Of a DNA stretch of 40,119 bases, positions 7,417 through 15,636 are shown piece by piece (the stretch's first letter is position 1; each line of letters starts with the position of its first letter). The translations under genes and the position numbers were made by a program. Location: contig JAGWGW010000008.1 of assembly GCA_028867135.1 (NCBI GenBank), forward strand, positions 1 to 40,119, read 5' to 3'. Under the pieces are notes generated by a model that searched no databases, was not told where the DNA came from, and worked only from the letters and a program-made list of their open reading frames with translations. Origin of the DNA: Microcaldota archaeon (GTDB lineage: Archaea; Micrarchaeota; Micrarchaeia; Micrarchaeales; CABMGC01).

Positions 7417-7557
7417 ATGGCAGGGATATACACGATGTGCCACGTATGCGGGAGAAAAGCGGAGAGGGTATGCACGCTCTGCGGAAGAGGAGCCTGCAGG
7501 GAGCACATGGATGCAAGGTCTGGAGTGTGCAGCGCATGCAGGGCAGGCAGGAGATGA
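7417..7557 (+). CDS. 46-residue zinc-binding protein
   Basis: This short frame starts at an ATG 4 bases after the primase stop, with a GAGG sequence just upstream. It encodes 46 residues with eight regularly spaced metal ligands: CHVC (8-11), CTLC (19-22), CREH (27-30) and CSAC (38-41). That is a CxxC-x7-CxxC-x4-CxxH-x7-CxxC pattern able to bind two zinc ions in a cross-brace-like fold. The basic ends suit nucleic acid or protein binding. Proximity suggests cotranscription with the primase subunit. The stop (7555-7557) abuts the stop of the convergent gene at 7558. The function is not known to me. Confidence 0.7.
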   Translation: MAGIYTMCHVCGRKAERVCTLCGRGACREHMDARSGVCSACRAGRR

Positions 7558-7824
7558 CTACAGGCCCTGGAAGTCCTTTGCTGAAGTGCCGCTGGGGAAT
7601 GCGCGGCCGTTCTTCGCCTCCACAGGAAGGCCGACTTCGTTTGCAATCCTTGAAAGCTCGCTGACGTCTATTATCCTATCGGTGAAAAGCTCCGAGTACT
7701 CGAGGTTGCCCATCTTTATCTTCTTGACCGCGAAGGTGAGCTGCTGGAACATGCCGTCCCTTCTGAGCCTTATCTTTACTGATCCCGACACCAGCGCGGA
7801 TTTTGCGCTGTCGCTGAGCTCCAT
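7558..7824 (-). CDS. Unknown 88-residue protein
   Basis: A small protein starting MELSDSAKSALVSGSVKIRL and continuing with a strand-rich, basic segment (QQLTFAVKKIKMGN) and an acidic/hydrophobic part (TDRIIDVSELSRIANEVG). There are no membrane segments or cysteines. I do not recognise the family. A longer frame reaching 7878 would run through the promoter region. The ATG at 7822-7824 is preferred because the TAATATTA element at 7849-7856 lies about 28 nt upstream. It is divergent from nuoA and convergent with the small zinc protein. Confidence 0.6.
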   Translation of the reverse strand: MELSDSAKSALVSGSVKIRLRRDGMFQQLTFAVKKIKMGNLEYSELFTDRIIDVSELSRIANEVGLPVEAKNGRAFPSGTSAKDFQGL

Positions 7825-7848
7825 CCTACCAGATTGAATTTGCCATAC

Positions 7849-7858
7849 AATAATATTA
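7849..7858. promoter_or_regulatory. Palindromic TATA element shared by nuoA and 7558-7824
   Basis: The element TAATATTAAC contains the palindrome TAATATTA and lies about 28 nt from the nuoA ATG (7881) on one side and about 28 nt from the ATG of the minus-strand gene (7824) on the other. It is the likely core promoter of the complex I operon, giving a leaderless nuoA start. Confidence 0.55.
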
Positions 7859-7880
7859 ACCTTTAACACGCTAAGCAATT

Positions 7881-8234
7881 ATGAGCCTGACATACATCGC
7901 CATAGCAGTATTCATACTCCTCTCGATCTTCATGCCCCTTTCGATGATACTCACGTCCAGGATGCTCAGGCCGTTCATAAGGAGCAACCCTATAGAGAGC
8001 GCGCCTTACGAGAGCGCGGAGGAGAGCAGTGGCAGTAGGATAAGCATAATGAACGAGTACATACACTACTTCCCGATGTTCATATCATTTGAGATAGTGG
8101 TCGCCGTGATAGCGGTGTGGGCGCCGCTCGGCAGGCAGCTCGGCGTCGCCACCGACATATACATGCTCGGGCTTGTGCTGGCAGCGTTCGTCATGGAGCT
8201 GCTGGTCGTGATGGTCGCAAGGTCAGGGGATTGA
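7881..8234 (+). CDS. nuoA: NADH-quinone oxidoreductase subunit A (NuoA)
   Basis: A 117-residue membrane subunit of complex I with three predicted transmembrane segments (about 4-24, 64-82 and 91-112). The loop between the first two carries NPIESAPYESAEE, close to the E-x-G/A-x-x-P-x-G loop conserved in NuoA. NuoA packs against NuoH near the quinone cavity and its loop shapes the quinone channel. It is the first gene of the nuo operon. Its stop TGA overlaps the nuoB ATG (TGATG), so translation is probably coupled. Confidence 0.93.
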   Translation: MSLTYIAIAVFILLSIFMPLSMILTSRMLRPFIRSNPIESAPYESAEESSGSRISIMNEYIHYFPMFISFEIVVAVIAVWAPLGRQLGVATDIYMLGLVLAAFVMELLVVMVARSGD

Positions 8235-8809
8235 TGGCTATGGTGGATTACGATGGCGAAGAATTCAGGAACGCGAGGAAGGAGATGGACGGCCTTGTGG
8301 AAAAATCCCTGGAAGGCAGGGAGCTCAGGCCCAACGTCATCTTTGCAAAGCTTGCGGAGATAACGAAATCGGCTGCAGTGACAAAGGACATGATAAGGTG
8401 GTCAAGGCAGAACTCTGTGTGGCCGATGCAGTTCGGGCTCGCGTGCTGCGCAATGGAGCTCATGGACTTCGGCAGCGCGAGGGTCGATGCGGAAAGGAAG
8501 GGGTACCTGCTGTTCAGGGGCACGCCCAGGCAGTGCGACGTGATGGTCGTCGCAGGATGGGTCACCAAGTCCATGATTCCGGAGATAAAAAGGCTGTACG
8601 AGCAGATGTCGTCGCCGAAGTACGTTGTGTCATACGGCGAATGCGCGACCTGCGGAGGGCCGTGGTTCGAGAGCTACAACATAATCAAGGGCATAGACCA
8701 GGTGCTTCCCGTAGACGTGTACGTTGCAGGATGCCCTCCTAGGCCCGAGAGCCTTTTCGCTGCCCTGATAAAGCTGCAGAAGAAGATAGGTGGAGAGATT
8801 GAAGATTGA
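8234..8809 (+). CDS. nuoB: NADH-quinone oxidoreductase subunit B (NuoB)
   Basis: A 191-residue peripheral-arm subunit carrying the terminal 4Fe-4S cluster N2, the electron donor to quinone. Ligands are visible: the tandem cysteines in FGLACCAME, the Cys of YGECATCGG and the Cys of VAGCPPRPE. A 35-residue charged N-terminus precedes the core. Start: the ATG at 8234-8236 overlaps the nuoA stop and is in frame; a second ATG at 8240 is also possible. The gene overlaps the start of nuoC by 20 bases. Confidence 0.95.
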   Translation: MAMVDYDGEEFRNARKEMDGLVEKSLEGRELRPNVIFAKLAEITKSAAVTKDMIRWSRQNSVWPMQFGLACCAMELMDFGSARVDAERKGYLLFRGTPRQCDVMVVAGWVTKSMIPEIKRLYEQMSSPKYVVSYGECATCGGPWFESYNIIKGIDQVLPVDVYVAGCPPRPESLFAALIKLQKKIGGEIED

Positions 8810-9170
8810 CAGGGAACAGCTTACCTCGCAGGTGGACAGGATGAAGAAGAACGGCTATGATTACCTTGTCAAGATAACCGCTGTCGATTACAGCGACCAC
8901 GTGGAGGCGATATACATGCTCAGGAACCTGGACGCTGGAAAGGACGAGTCCCTGGAGGTGGAGCTGAAGAACGATGACCTCTGGGTACCATCGGTAATGA
9001 GGAGCTACAGGGGCGCGGACTGGTACGAGAGGGAACTGAGCGAGATGTTCGGCATAGAGATAAGGGGAAGGACTGCGGAAAGGCTCCTGCTCGAGAAGTG
9101 GGACGGAGCGAATCCGCCGCTGAGGAAGGATTTCGTGTGGGGAGTGCAGTACAAGGCAAAGGAGGAGTGA
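8790..9170 (+). CDS. nuoC: NADH-quinone oxidoreductase subunit C (NuoC)
   Basis: A 126-residue NuoC, shorter than many bacterial forms but with the conserved core: DYLVKITAVDY near the N-terminus, the YRGADWYERELSEMFGIEI signature (about 71-89), and the LLLEKWDGANPPLRKDF tail. It forms the peripheral connecting module with NuoB, NuoD and NuoI. The start is a GTG at 8790-8792 inside nuoB; a TTG at 8799 is an alternative. It is followed 4 bases later by nuoD. Confidence 0.92.
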   Translation: MERLKIDREQLTSQVDRMKKNGYDYLVKITAVDYSDHVEAIYMLRNLDAGKDESLEVELKNDDLWVPSVMRSYRGADWYERELSEMFGIEIRGRTAERLLLEKWDGANPPLRKDFVWGVQYKAKEE

Positions 9171-9174
9171 TCCG

Positions 9175-10272
9175 TTGGCTATTACAAGAATAAACATTGG
9201 TCCTGTCCATCCGAGCACCCACGGGGTCTTGAGGCTTGTCGTGGACCTTGATGGCGATATGATAGAGAGGGTTGAGACGCACATAGGCTTCCTGCACAGG
9301 GGCGTGGAGAAGCTTGTGGAGACGAGGATGTACATGCAGAGCCCAGCCTACATGGAGAAGCTCGATTACGTTGCGCCTCTCTCCTATGACGAGGCGTACG
9401 TTGCGGTGGTCGAGAAGGCGCTAGGCATAGAGGTGAAGGAGAGGGCGCAGTATGCAAGGGTGATACTCCTGGAGCTGCAGAGGATCGCGAGCCATCTTCT
9501 CTGGTTGGGAACGATGTGCAACGACCTCGGGCAGATGTTCACTGTATTCATGTGGTCGTTCAAGGACAGGGACATGGTCCTCAAGCTGCTTGAGGAAGCG
9601 TCCGGAAACAGGATGTTCTACGTGAACGTGAGGCTGGGAGGCCTGCAGCGCGAACTCCCTCCGGATTTCGAGGCGCAGACTCTCGAGGTCATGGACTACA
9701 TGGAGAAGAGGACAGCCGAATACGAGAGGTACATAGAAAGGAACCCCGTGTTCATGGAGAGGATGAAGGGAGTTGGGGTGCTGAGCTCAAAGGACGCGAA
9801 GGACCTTGGAGTGACAGGGCCTGTTTTGCGCGCATCAGGGGTCGAATACGATGTCAGGAAGAACAACCCTTATTACGTGTATGAAAACCTGCATTTCAGC
9901 ATGAAGAGCCAGGAGAAGGGGGACAACTTCTCAAGGTACAGGGTGAGGATCATGGAGATCAAGGAGAGCATAAGGCTGATAAGGGAGGCATTCGGCAGGA
10001 TGCCTGCTAGCGGCGACATGGCGGGCATGCCGATAAGGCTCAGGAGCCCGGAGCCCGTGAACAAGGTGTCGAAGCTGAGCAGGGAGCTTCCGAGGGGGGA
10101 ATGCCTGATGTACATGGTCGCTGACCCGCAGAAGCCGTACAGGCTCTCGATAAGGTCTCCCAGCTTCATAAACCTCGCGGCGCTCAGCCACATAGCGAAG
10201 GGCCAGAGGCTCGCAGACCTGTTCGCGATACTCGGCAGCCTTGATCTTGTGATGGGCTGCGTGGATAGGTGA
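9175..10272 (+). CDS. nuoD: NADH-quinone oxidoreductase subunit D (NuoD)
   Basis: A 365-residue 49-kDa-type subunit, evolved from the large subunit of NiFe hydrogenases, which forms much of the quinone site. GPVHPSTHGVLR (about 9-20) holds the quinone-site histidines, and EKLDYVAPLSYDEAY holds the conserved Tyr. GVTGPVLRASG and the terminal GSLDLVMGCVDR complete the family signature. NiFe ligands are absent, as expected for a complex I subunit. The start is TTG at 9175, with GGAGG at 9161-9165 upstream as ribosome binding site. It lies between nuoC and nuoH in the operon. Confidence 0.95.
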   Translation: MAITRINIGPVHPSTHGVLRLVVDLDGDMIERVETHIGFLHRGVEKLVETRMYMQSPAYMEKLDYVAPLSYDEAYVAVVEKALGIEVKERAQYARVILLELQRIASHLLWLGTMCNDLGQMFTVFMWSFKDRDMVLKLLEEASGNRMFYVNVRLGGLQRELPPDFEAQTLEVMDYMEKRTAEYERYIERNPVFMERMKGVGVLSSKDAKDLGVTGPVLRASGVEYDVRKNNPYYVYENLHFSMKSQEKGDNFSRYRVRIMEIKESIRLIREAFGRMPASGDMAGMPIRLRSPEPVNKVSKLSRELPRGECLMYMVADPQKPYRLSIRSPSFINLAALSHIAKGQRLADLFAILGSLDLVMGCVDR

Positions 10273-10276
10273 GCTT

Positions 10277-11293
10277 ATGCAGGCAGACATGGCCGATATT
10301 GTGGGAATCCAGGGCCTGCTCGGCTCTGGAAGCATCTGGTACAATATCCTAGGGATAATAGTGTACGCGGTAATAGTCATGGTCCTGCTATCGGTATTCG
10401 GGTACACGTTCGGATGGATAGAGAGGAAGATAATAGCAAGGGCGCAGTACAGGCACGGGCCGACGTATGTTGGCAAGTACGGGTTCCTGCAGAATATGGC
10501 AGACCTGATAAAGCTGCTTTCAAAGCGCGAGATACGCCTGGCGCAGGGGGACAACTTCATGGTCAGGATATCTGTGCCTCTTATGCTCTCGCTTTCTGTG
10601 TTCATACTCCTGCTGCTGCCGTTCTCGCAGTCGCTCCAGGCGACTAACCTTGGGCTCGGCCTTCTGCTGGTATTTGTGACCATCGCATTCTTCCCGATGT
10701 TCGTGTTCCTTACCGGGTTCTCAACGGGCAACAAGTTCGGCGACATAAGCGCGCAGAGGTCGGTGCTCATGCTCCTGAGCTACGAGCTGCCAATGATAAT
10801 AGTGATAGTTACCATAGCATTGGCCACAGGCAGCTACAACATACAGGGGATAGTGGCCGCGCAGGCAAACCGCTGGTTCGCGCTCGTCATGCCGCTGGGC
10901 TTCATAGTGATGTTCGTTGCGATGCTTGCAGAGTTCGAGAGGCCTCCGTTCGACCTCCGCGAAGCAGATTCGGAATTGATTGCAGGATGGCTTACTGACA
11001 TAAGCGCGCCGTACTACGCGCTGGTGCTCTTCCTTGATTATACCAGGATGTTCCTGGGCAGCATGATAATATCGCTGCTGTTCCTTGGCGGTTGGCTCGG
11101 CCCGTCCTTCCTTCCTGGGATAGCGTGGATGCTGATAAAGGCCACGCTCGTGGCCCTGTTCGTCATAGTGATCAGGGCGACGATGTTCAGGATGAGAATC
11201 GACAGGGTGCTGCACCTCGGATGGTTGGTTTTGATACCGCTCTCATTAATAAATCTTCTAATAACCTATATTGTATTGTTGTGGATTTTATGA
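10277..11293 (+). CDS. nuoH: NADH-quinone oxidoreductase subunit H (NuoH)
   Basis: A 338-residue membrane subunit with about eight transmembrane segments that links the quinone site to the proton-pumping arm. Family motifs are visible: GWIERKIIARAQYRHGPTYV (about 46-65), MADLIKLLSKRE, and EFERPPFDLREADSELIAGW (about 217-236), the acidic loop near the quinone channel. The start ATG (10277) is 4 bases after the nuoD stop. The stop TGA overlaps the nuoI ATG in an ATGA junction. Confidence 0.95.
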   Translation: MQADMADIVGIQGLLGSGSIWYNILGIIVYAVIVMVLLSVFGYTFGWIERKIIARAQYRHGPTYVGKYGFLQNMADLIKLLSKREIRLAQGDNFMVRISVPLMLSLSVFILLLLPFSQSLQATNLGLGLLLVFVTIAFFPMFVFLTGFSTGNKFGDISAQRSVLMLLSYELPMIIVIVTIALATGSYNIQGIVAAQANRWFALVMPLGFIVMFVAMLAEFERPPFDLREADSELIAGWLTDISAPYYALVLFLDYTRMFLGSMIISLLFLGGWLGPSFLPGIAWMLIKATLVALFVIVIRATMFRMRIDRVLHLGWLVLIPLSLINLLITYIVLLWIL

Positions 11294-11649
11294 TAGAGCC
11301 CGTCGCAAAAACGATCAAGACGATAGGCGAGAAGAGGTTTACGGTCGAGTTTCCTGAGGAACGCGAATCCCTTCCGGACAACGCGAAGGGGTCCCTGAGG
11401 CTTGACATGAGCACATGCATAAGCTGCTCGGCCTGCGCGATAATCTGCCCTAACAAGACGATAACGATGGTGAACGTATTGACCGACAGGGGCACGAAGA
11501 TAATGCCGCAGGTCGGGCTTGAGCGCTGCCTTTTCTGCGCGCTGTGCCAGGAGGTCTGCCCGCCCAAGTGCCTTACGCTGGGCAAGAGCTTCGATTTCGA
11601 GGCCTACGACAAGAGGGAGCTGCAGAGGAGGCCTGAGGAGCTGGAATAG
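11290..11649 (+). CDS. nuoI: NADH-quinone oxidoreductase subunit I (NuoI)
   Basis: A 119-residue ferredoxin-like subunit with two complete 4Fe-4S motifs, CISCSACAIICP (about 44-55) and CLFCALCQEVCP (about 81-92). They pass electrons towards NuoB. The first 40 residues resemble the amphipathic N-terminus that touches the membrane arm. The ATG at 11290-11292 overlaps the nuoH stop. Since NuoE, NuoF and NuoG are absent from the operon, NuoI is the outermost electron entry point visible here, as in archaeal Fpo-type complexes. Confidence 0.95.
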   Translation: MIEPVAKTIKTIGEKRFTVEFPEERESLPDNAKGSLRLDMSTCISCSACAIICPNKTITMVNVLTDRGTKIMPQVGLERCLFCALCQEVCPPKCLTLGKSFDFEAYDKRELQRRPEELE

Positions 11650-11651
11650 AT

Positions 11652-12140
11652 ATGTACCCGACCAATGCGGATGTATACGCCTATGCGATAATCTCAATAA
11701 TCACGGTTCTTTCGTCAATCCTAATATTCGTGCAGAAAAGGCTCATCTATTCTGCCATAGCGCTCGCCCTGGTCTTCGCAGGCAGTGCGCTCATATTCCT
11801 GGAGCTTGGGCAGGCACTGCTAGCGCTGGTGCAGCTTCTCGTGTTTGTCGGGGGCATTTCCACATACCTCATAGTCGCGATTGCTGCCGAGGAGAAGGGC
11901 GCAAAGCTTTACAGCCCGTACATATTCATTGCGGCTGCCGTCGCAATATCGCTGGTGCTGTCGCTGATCGCTGGAGCCGTGCCAAGCGCGACAGGCGCCG
12001 GCAGCAGCAGCTTCCTTTCGATGGCAGCGTCCGCGTTCGAAACCTACTATCCATTGCTGTACGCGATGATGTTCCTTCTCATGGCAGCCACGATAGGCAC
12101 CATCGTTGTCGTCAAGAAGTTCGTGAGGCTGGTGGTCTGA
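11652..12140 (+). CDS. nuoJ: NADH-quinone oxidoreductase subunit J (NuoJ)
   Basis: A 162-residue membrane subunit with five predicted transmembrane segments (about 13-30, 33-52, 56-78, 91-112 and 132-153). The LALVFAGSALIFLELGQALLALVQ stretch and the VGGISTYLIVAI segment match the NuoJ core, where a pi-bulge helix takes part in coupling. The start ATG follows the nuoI stop after 2 bases. The final TGA overlaps the nuoK ATG. Confidence 0.88.
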   Translation: MYPTNADVYAYAIISIITVLSSILIFVQKRLIYSAIALALVFAGSALIFLELGQALLALVQLLVFVGGISTYLIVAIAAEEKGAKLYSPYIFIAAAVAISLVLSLIAGAVPSATGAGSSSFLSMAASAFETYYPLLYAMMFLLMAATIGTIVVVKKFVRLVV

Positions 12141-12448
12141 TGCTTTATCTGGGATACATCATCGGAACATGCGCTGCGCTGCTGGGGGTCTCGCTCGCAG
12201 GCATAATAACGGACAGGCACTTTGTCGTAATAATGCTCGCAGTGGAGGTGATGCTTGTCGCAAGCATGATCGCGACGGTCGCGTTCATCTCGTACAACGA
12301 GGCACCGGATCCGATCGGCTTTGTGTTCCTCATAGCGCTCTGGGCTGTTGCTGCGGCTGAGACGATAGCGCTGGTCACGTTCTACATCTACATGAAGTAC
12401 AGGGGAGTGGATTTCGATGTGACCAAGCTCTCGAGGATGAAGTGGTAG
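12140..12448 (+). CDS. nuoK: NADH-quinone oxidoreductase subunit K (NuoK)
   Basis: A 102-residue membrane subunit with three transmembrane segments. The conserved membrane glutamates are present, one in VVIMLAVEVMLVAS (about 28-41) and one in ALWAVAAAETIALV (about 71-84). These lie in the hydrophilic axis that carries the coupling signal to the antiporter-like subunits. The ATG at 12140-12142 overlaps the nuoJ stop. nuoL follows after one base. Confidence 0.93.
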   Translation: MLYLGYIIGTCAALLGVSLAGIITDRHFVVIMLAVEVMLVASMIATVAFISYNEAPDPIGFVFLIALWAVAAAETIALVTFYIYMKYRGVDFDVTKLSRMKW

Positions 12449-12449
12449 C

Positions 12450-14216
12450 ATGAACCCGGTCATCGTACTTGTCCCGTTCCTTGCAGCACTGGCGTACATA
12501 TCGTTCTCAAGGGGCACGAGGTACGCCAGGTATGCGGCCCTCGCAGGCTCCCTGGTCAGCCTTGCGCTTCTGCCGTTCATAGCGTACGGCTCTTACGACA
12601 TCCAGTGGCTCAGGACGGGAGGATACTCGTTCCCAATAGCGCTAGCCGTCACGCAGCTTAACTACATGCTGCTGGCAGTCGTCCTCTCGATAACGCCGAT
12701 AATACTGCTGTTCTCCTCAGGCTTCATGGACATCGTGACAGAGCAGAAGCGCTTCTACATCGAGATGCTGGCGTTCAGCATAGCCATGATCGCATTCTCG
12801 CTCAGCGGCAACTTCATAACGCTGTTCATTGCGTGGGAGTTCCTCAGCCTCACCAGCTACCTGCTCATAGGCTTCTGGCATTCCAAGGAGAGGGCGAACA
12901 GGGCAGCCAGGAAGGCGATAACGATAGTGCTCATGGGCGATCTTGCCCTGATAGGAGCGATCGCAATATTCTGGAACGCTGCAGGATCGCTCCAGTTCTC
13001 AGCGATAATAGCAGCTGCAGGTTCAGGCAACCCGATGATCTACGCAGGCACGCTGATGCTGCTCATGGCTGTGCTGACGAAGTCAGCCCAGTTCCCGTTC
13101 TACGACTGGCTGCCTGATGCGATGGAAGGCCCGACACCGGTATCGGCATACCTGCATTCGACAACGATGGTGAAGGCGGGAGTGTTCGCTGTCGCAGTGC
13201 TTCTTCCGCTGTTCGCCTCCACGGGGATAAGCGCCGTGCTGCTCACATTGGCGATACTGACTGCCGTGATAGCGACATACTATGCGATCGTGGAGACCCA
13301 CGTCAAGCGCATCATAGCCTATTCCACTGTGCAGGAGCTGTCGCTGATGATCATCGCGCTATGCGCGAACGCGGTGCTGGCAGGCATCTACTTCTTCTTC
13401 GTGCAGAGCTTCTACAAGGCGCTGCTGTTCTTCTCCGCGGGCTCTGGAATGAAGGCCACTGGAAAGGAGCATATCGACGACGTGACAGGGATCAGGTCCA
13501 GCAAGCTCATCTACATCACGACTCTTTTCGGGGTGCTCTCGCTGGCCGGCTTCTTCCCGTTCAGCGGATTTTTCGCTGGCGCCGGCCTTGCTTCGTCGCT
13601 TAGGGCGAACGTCCCCATTTACCTGATCATATCCCTGATATCGATAGCGACAAGCTTCTACATATTCAGGTGGGTCTTCAGGATCTCCGGTCAACCGAAG
13701 AACAAATCCATAGGGATAGCATACGCTGCGCTGCCTGCCCAGATGAAACTGGCAATGGCGGTGCTAGCGGCCATGACGCTTGCGGCCTCGCTGTTCTTCT
13801 TCTACATGCCGAGCTTCTTCAGCGGCTATCTTCCAGCATATACCTCTAACGGCTTGAGTGCGGGGGCTGCGGATGCGCTGGTTCTCATGGTCCTCGCTGT
13901 TATAGGAGCCGCACTCAGCTATTACGTGAACATAGCAAGGAGAAGAAAGACGAAGGAGCAGGAGATGCATGCAAGGAAGGGCACGGTGGCGGATGCGTTC
14001 TACATCAAGTTCTCCAGTTTCGCCTATTATCTGTCTGCAGGCGCAACGCTCATCGACACGCACATAAGCAACTTCTTTGATGCTTTCGGAAGGGCTGCAA
14101 TGGACACGGGGAAGCTTTTCAGGAGGTTCTCCGTAGGGGAGATAAACGCGTACGCGCTGGTCGTGGTGGCAAGCCTGCTGCTCCTTTTCGCGTATGCATA
14201 CGTGGTGCTTAGATGA
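12450..14216 (+). CDS. nuoL: NADH-quinone oxidoreductase subunit L (NuoL), antiporter-like
   Basis: A 588-residue distal proton-pumping subunit. Key membrane residues can be seen: the Glu of IAWEFLSLTSYLLIGFWHS (TM5), the Lys of LTKSAQFPFYDWLPDAMEG (TM7) and the Lys of QSFYKALLFF (TM8). STTMVKAGVF and VKRIIAYSTVQELSLM are also typical. The C-terminus keeps a long amphipathic stretch and a final transmembrane helix (about 565-586), matching the lateral helix arrangement of NuoL. The TGA overlaps the ATG of nuoN (ATGA). No nuoM follows. Confidence 0.95.
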   Translation: MNPVIVLVPFLAALAYISFSRGTRYARYAALAGSLVSLALLPFIAYGSYDIQWLRTGGYSFPIALAVTQLNYMLLAVVLSITPIILLFSSGFMDIVTEQKRFYIEMLAFSIAMIAFSLSGNFITLFIAWEFLSLTSYLLIGFWHSKERANRAARKAITIVLMGDLALIGAIAIFWNAAGSLQFSAIIAAAGSGNPMIYAGTLMLLMAVLTKSAQFPFYDWLPDAMEGPTPVSAYLHSTTMVKAGVFAVAVLLPLFASTGISAVLLTLAILTAVIATYYAIVETHVKRIIAYSTVQELSLMIIALCANAVLAGIYFFFVQSFYKALLFFSAGSGMKATGKEHIDDVTGIRSSKLIYITTLFGVLSLAGFFPFSGFFAGAGLASSLRANVPIYLIISLISIATSFYIFRWVFRISGQPKNKSIGIAYAALPAQMKLAMAVLAAMTLAASLFFFYMPSFFSGYLPAYTSNGLSAGAADALVLMVLAVIGAALSYYVNIARRRKTKEQEMHARKGTVADAFYIKFSSFAYYLSAGATLIDTHISNFFDAFGRAAMDTGKLFRRFSVGEINAYALVVVASLLLLFAYAYVVLR

Positions 14217-15583
14217 CCTTCGACCTCATACACATACAGCTCATACTCATGGCCATGCTGGTGCTTGGCAGCATAATCATAAGGATCAGGGGCGCGAGGA
14301 GCCTGCAGCTTACCTTCAACTCCGCGCTGCTGCTTTCCATAGCGCTGATCTTCCTGCTGATGGACATACTGCCCGTATCAGGCACCTACATGAACATGAT
14401 AAACGCCAACCAGTTCTCGTCGTTCATGGGCTTCCTGTTCGCTTTCGGCATGCTGCTCTTCAACCTGATGGCGTACAGCTACTCTGAAAGCTACAAGGAC
14501 CTTGCGCTGCTTGCGGATTTCTCATTCATAGGCATGTACCTCATAGCGTCGTCCGTGTCCCTGGTCACGATATTCGTAGGCATCGAGCTTTCCAGCATAC
14601 CGTCTATCTTCATGATACTGCTCTCAAAGAGGAGCATCGAGGCTGCGGCGAAGTTCTTCATAATGGCATCGATATCGATAGCGATACTGTCTTTCGCCAT
14701 AGTGATGCTCTACGGCACCTCGAATACGCTTGCGCTGTCCAAATACGGACCCGGAGGCATCATAGCGTTCGTGCTGTTCCTTTTCGTGGCAGGGCTGAGC
14801 TTTGATGCGTCGGTATTCCCGTTCAACGTCCTGATACCCGATGTTTACCAGGGATCTGGAGCGTACATCACAGGCATGCTCGGAGGGGTCAACAAGAAGG
14901 CGGGCTTTGCCGCGTTTATCCAGGTTCTGGTCCTCGTATTCATAGCGTACAAGCCAGCATTCGAGATAGTGGCCCTGCTCTCGCTGCTCACTATGCTCTA
15001 CGGGAACGTTGTGGCGCTGCTGCAGAACAACCTGAAGAGGCTCATGGCATACTCGTCGATATCGCAGGCAGGATACATACTCATAGGCATTGCGACTGCA
15101 ACGGCGCAGGGAATCGGAGCAAGCATCTTCCAGGTATTCGCCCACATGTTCCTTTTCATAGGCACGCTTGCGCTGCTCGCATGGCTCGAGTCCAGGAACA
15201 GGCTGGAGGTGGACGAGCTCATAGGCCTGAACAACGAGAACAGGTTCGCGGCTTTTGCGCTTAGCGTCTTCCTGCTGTCGCTTGTCGGCCTTCCGTTCAC
15301 CATAGGGTTCGTAGGCAAGTTCCTGCTGTTCATAAGCGCCATCAATTCAGGATTGCTCTGGCTTGCTATAGCCGGCATAATCAACAGCGCGATAAGCCTG
15401 TTCTACTATGCAAGGATCATAATGGCGGTATACGCGAACAAGGCACACGCAAGGCACCTTCCAATAGACTCTGGGGTATTTGCAGTTGTCGCGGTATGCC
15501 TTGTCGTCACGATAGTGTTCGGCGTGTATCCAGGACCAATTATAGCGCTCGCGGACGGCGCTGCGCAGTATCTTTTGCCTTGA
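14213..15583 (+). CDS. nuoN: NADH-quinone oxidoreductase subunit N-like antiporter subunit
   Basis: A 456-residue polytopic antiporter-like subunit. NuoN is preferred over NuoM because of AAKFFIMASISIAILSFAIV, PDVYQGSGAYITG, KRLMAYSSISQAGYILIG and GLPFTIGFVGKF. Conserved charged residues are present at Glu125 (TM5), Lys228/229 and Lys369. However, the TM7 lysine normally found in GLxFKxSxxPFH is replaced: here the motif reads GLSFDASVFPFN, with Asp198 in place of Lys and Asn in place of His. This may alter proton handling. It is the last gene of the operon, with its start overlapping nuoL and its stop at 15581-15583. Confidence 0.88.
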   Translation: MTFDLIHIQLILMAMLVLGSIIIRIRGARSLQLTFNSALLLSIALIFLLMDILPVSGTYMNMINANQFSSFMGFLFAFGMLLFNLMAYSYSESYKDLALLADFSFIGMYLIASSVSLVTIFVGIELSSIPSIFMILLSKRSIEAAAKFFIMASISIAILSFAIVMLYGTSNTLALSKYGPGGIIAFVLFLFVAGLSFDASVFPFNVLIPDVYQGSGAYITGMLGGVNKKAGFAAFIQVLVLVFIAYKPAFEIVALLSLLTMLYGNVVALLQNNLKRLMAYSSISQAGYILIGIATATAQGIGASIFQVFAHMFLFIGTLALLAWLESRNRLEVDELIGLNNENRFAAFALSVFLLSLVGLPFTIGFVGKFLLFISAINSGLLWLAIAGIINSAISLFYYARIIMAVYANKAHARHLPIDSGVFAVVAVCLVVTIVFGVYPGPIIALADGAAQYLLP

Positions 15584-15636
15584 TTTAATTATGAATTTTC
15601 TAATATAGATTTATTAGTTGAAGACAGGATAGACCA

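Noticed and set aside
14213-15583. Assignment of the last nuo gene as nuoM
   Set aside because: The motifs around the DVYQG segment and the KRLMAYSSISQAGY segment fit NuoN better; NuoM-type text was not seen.
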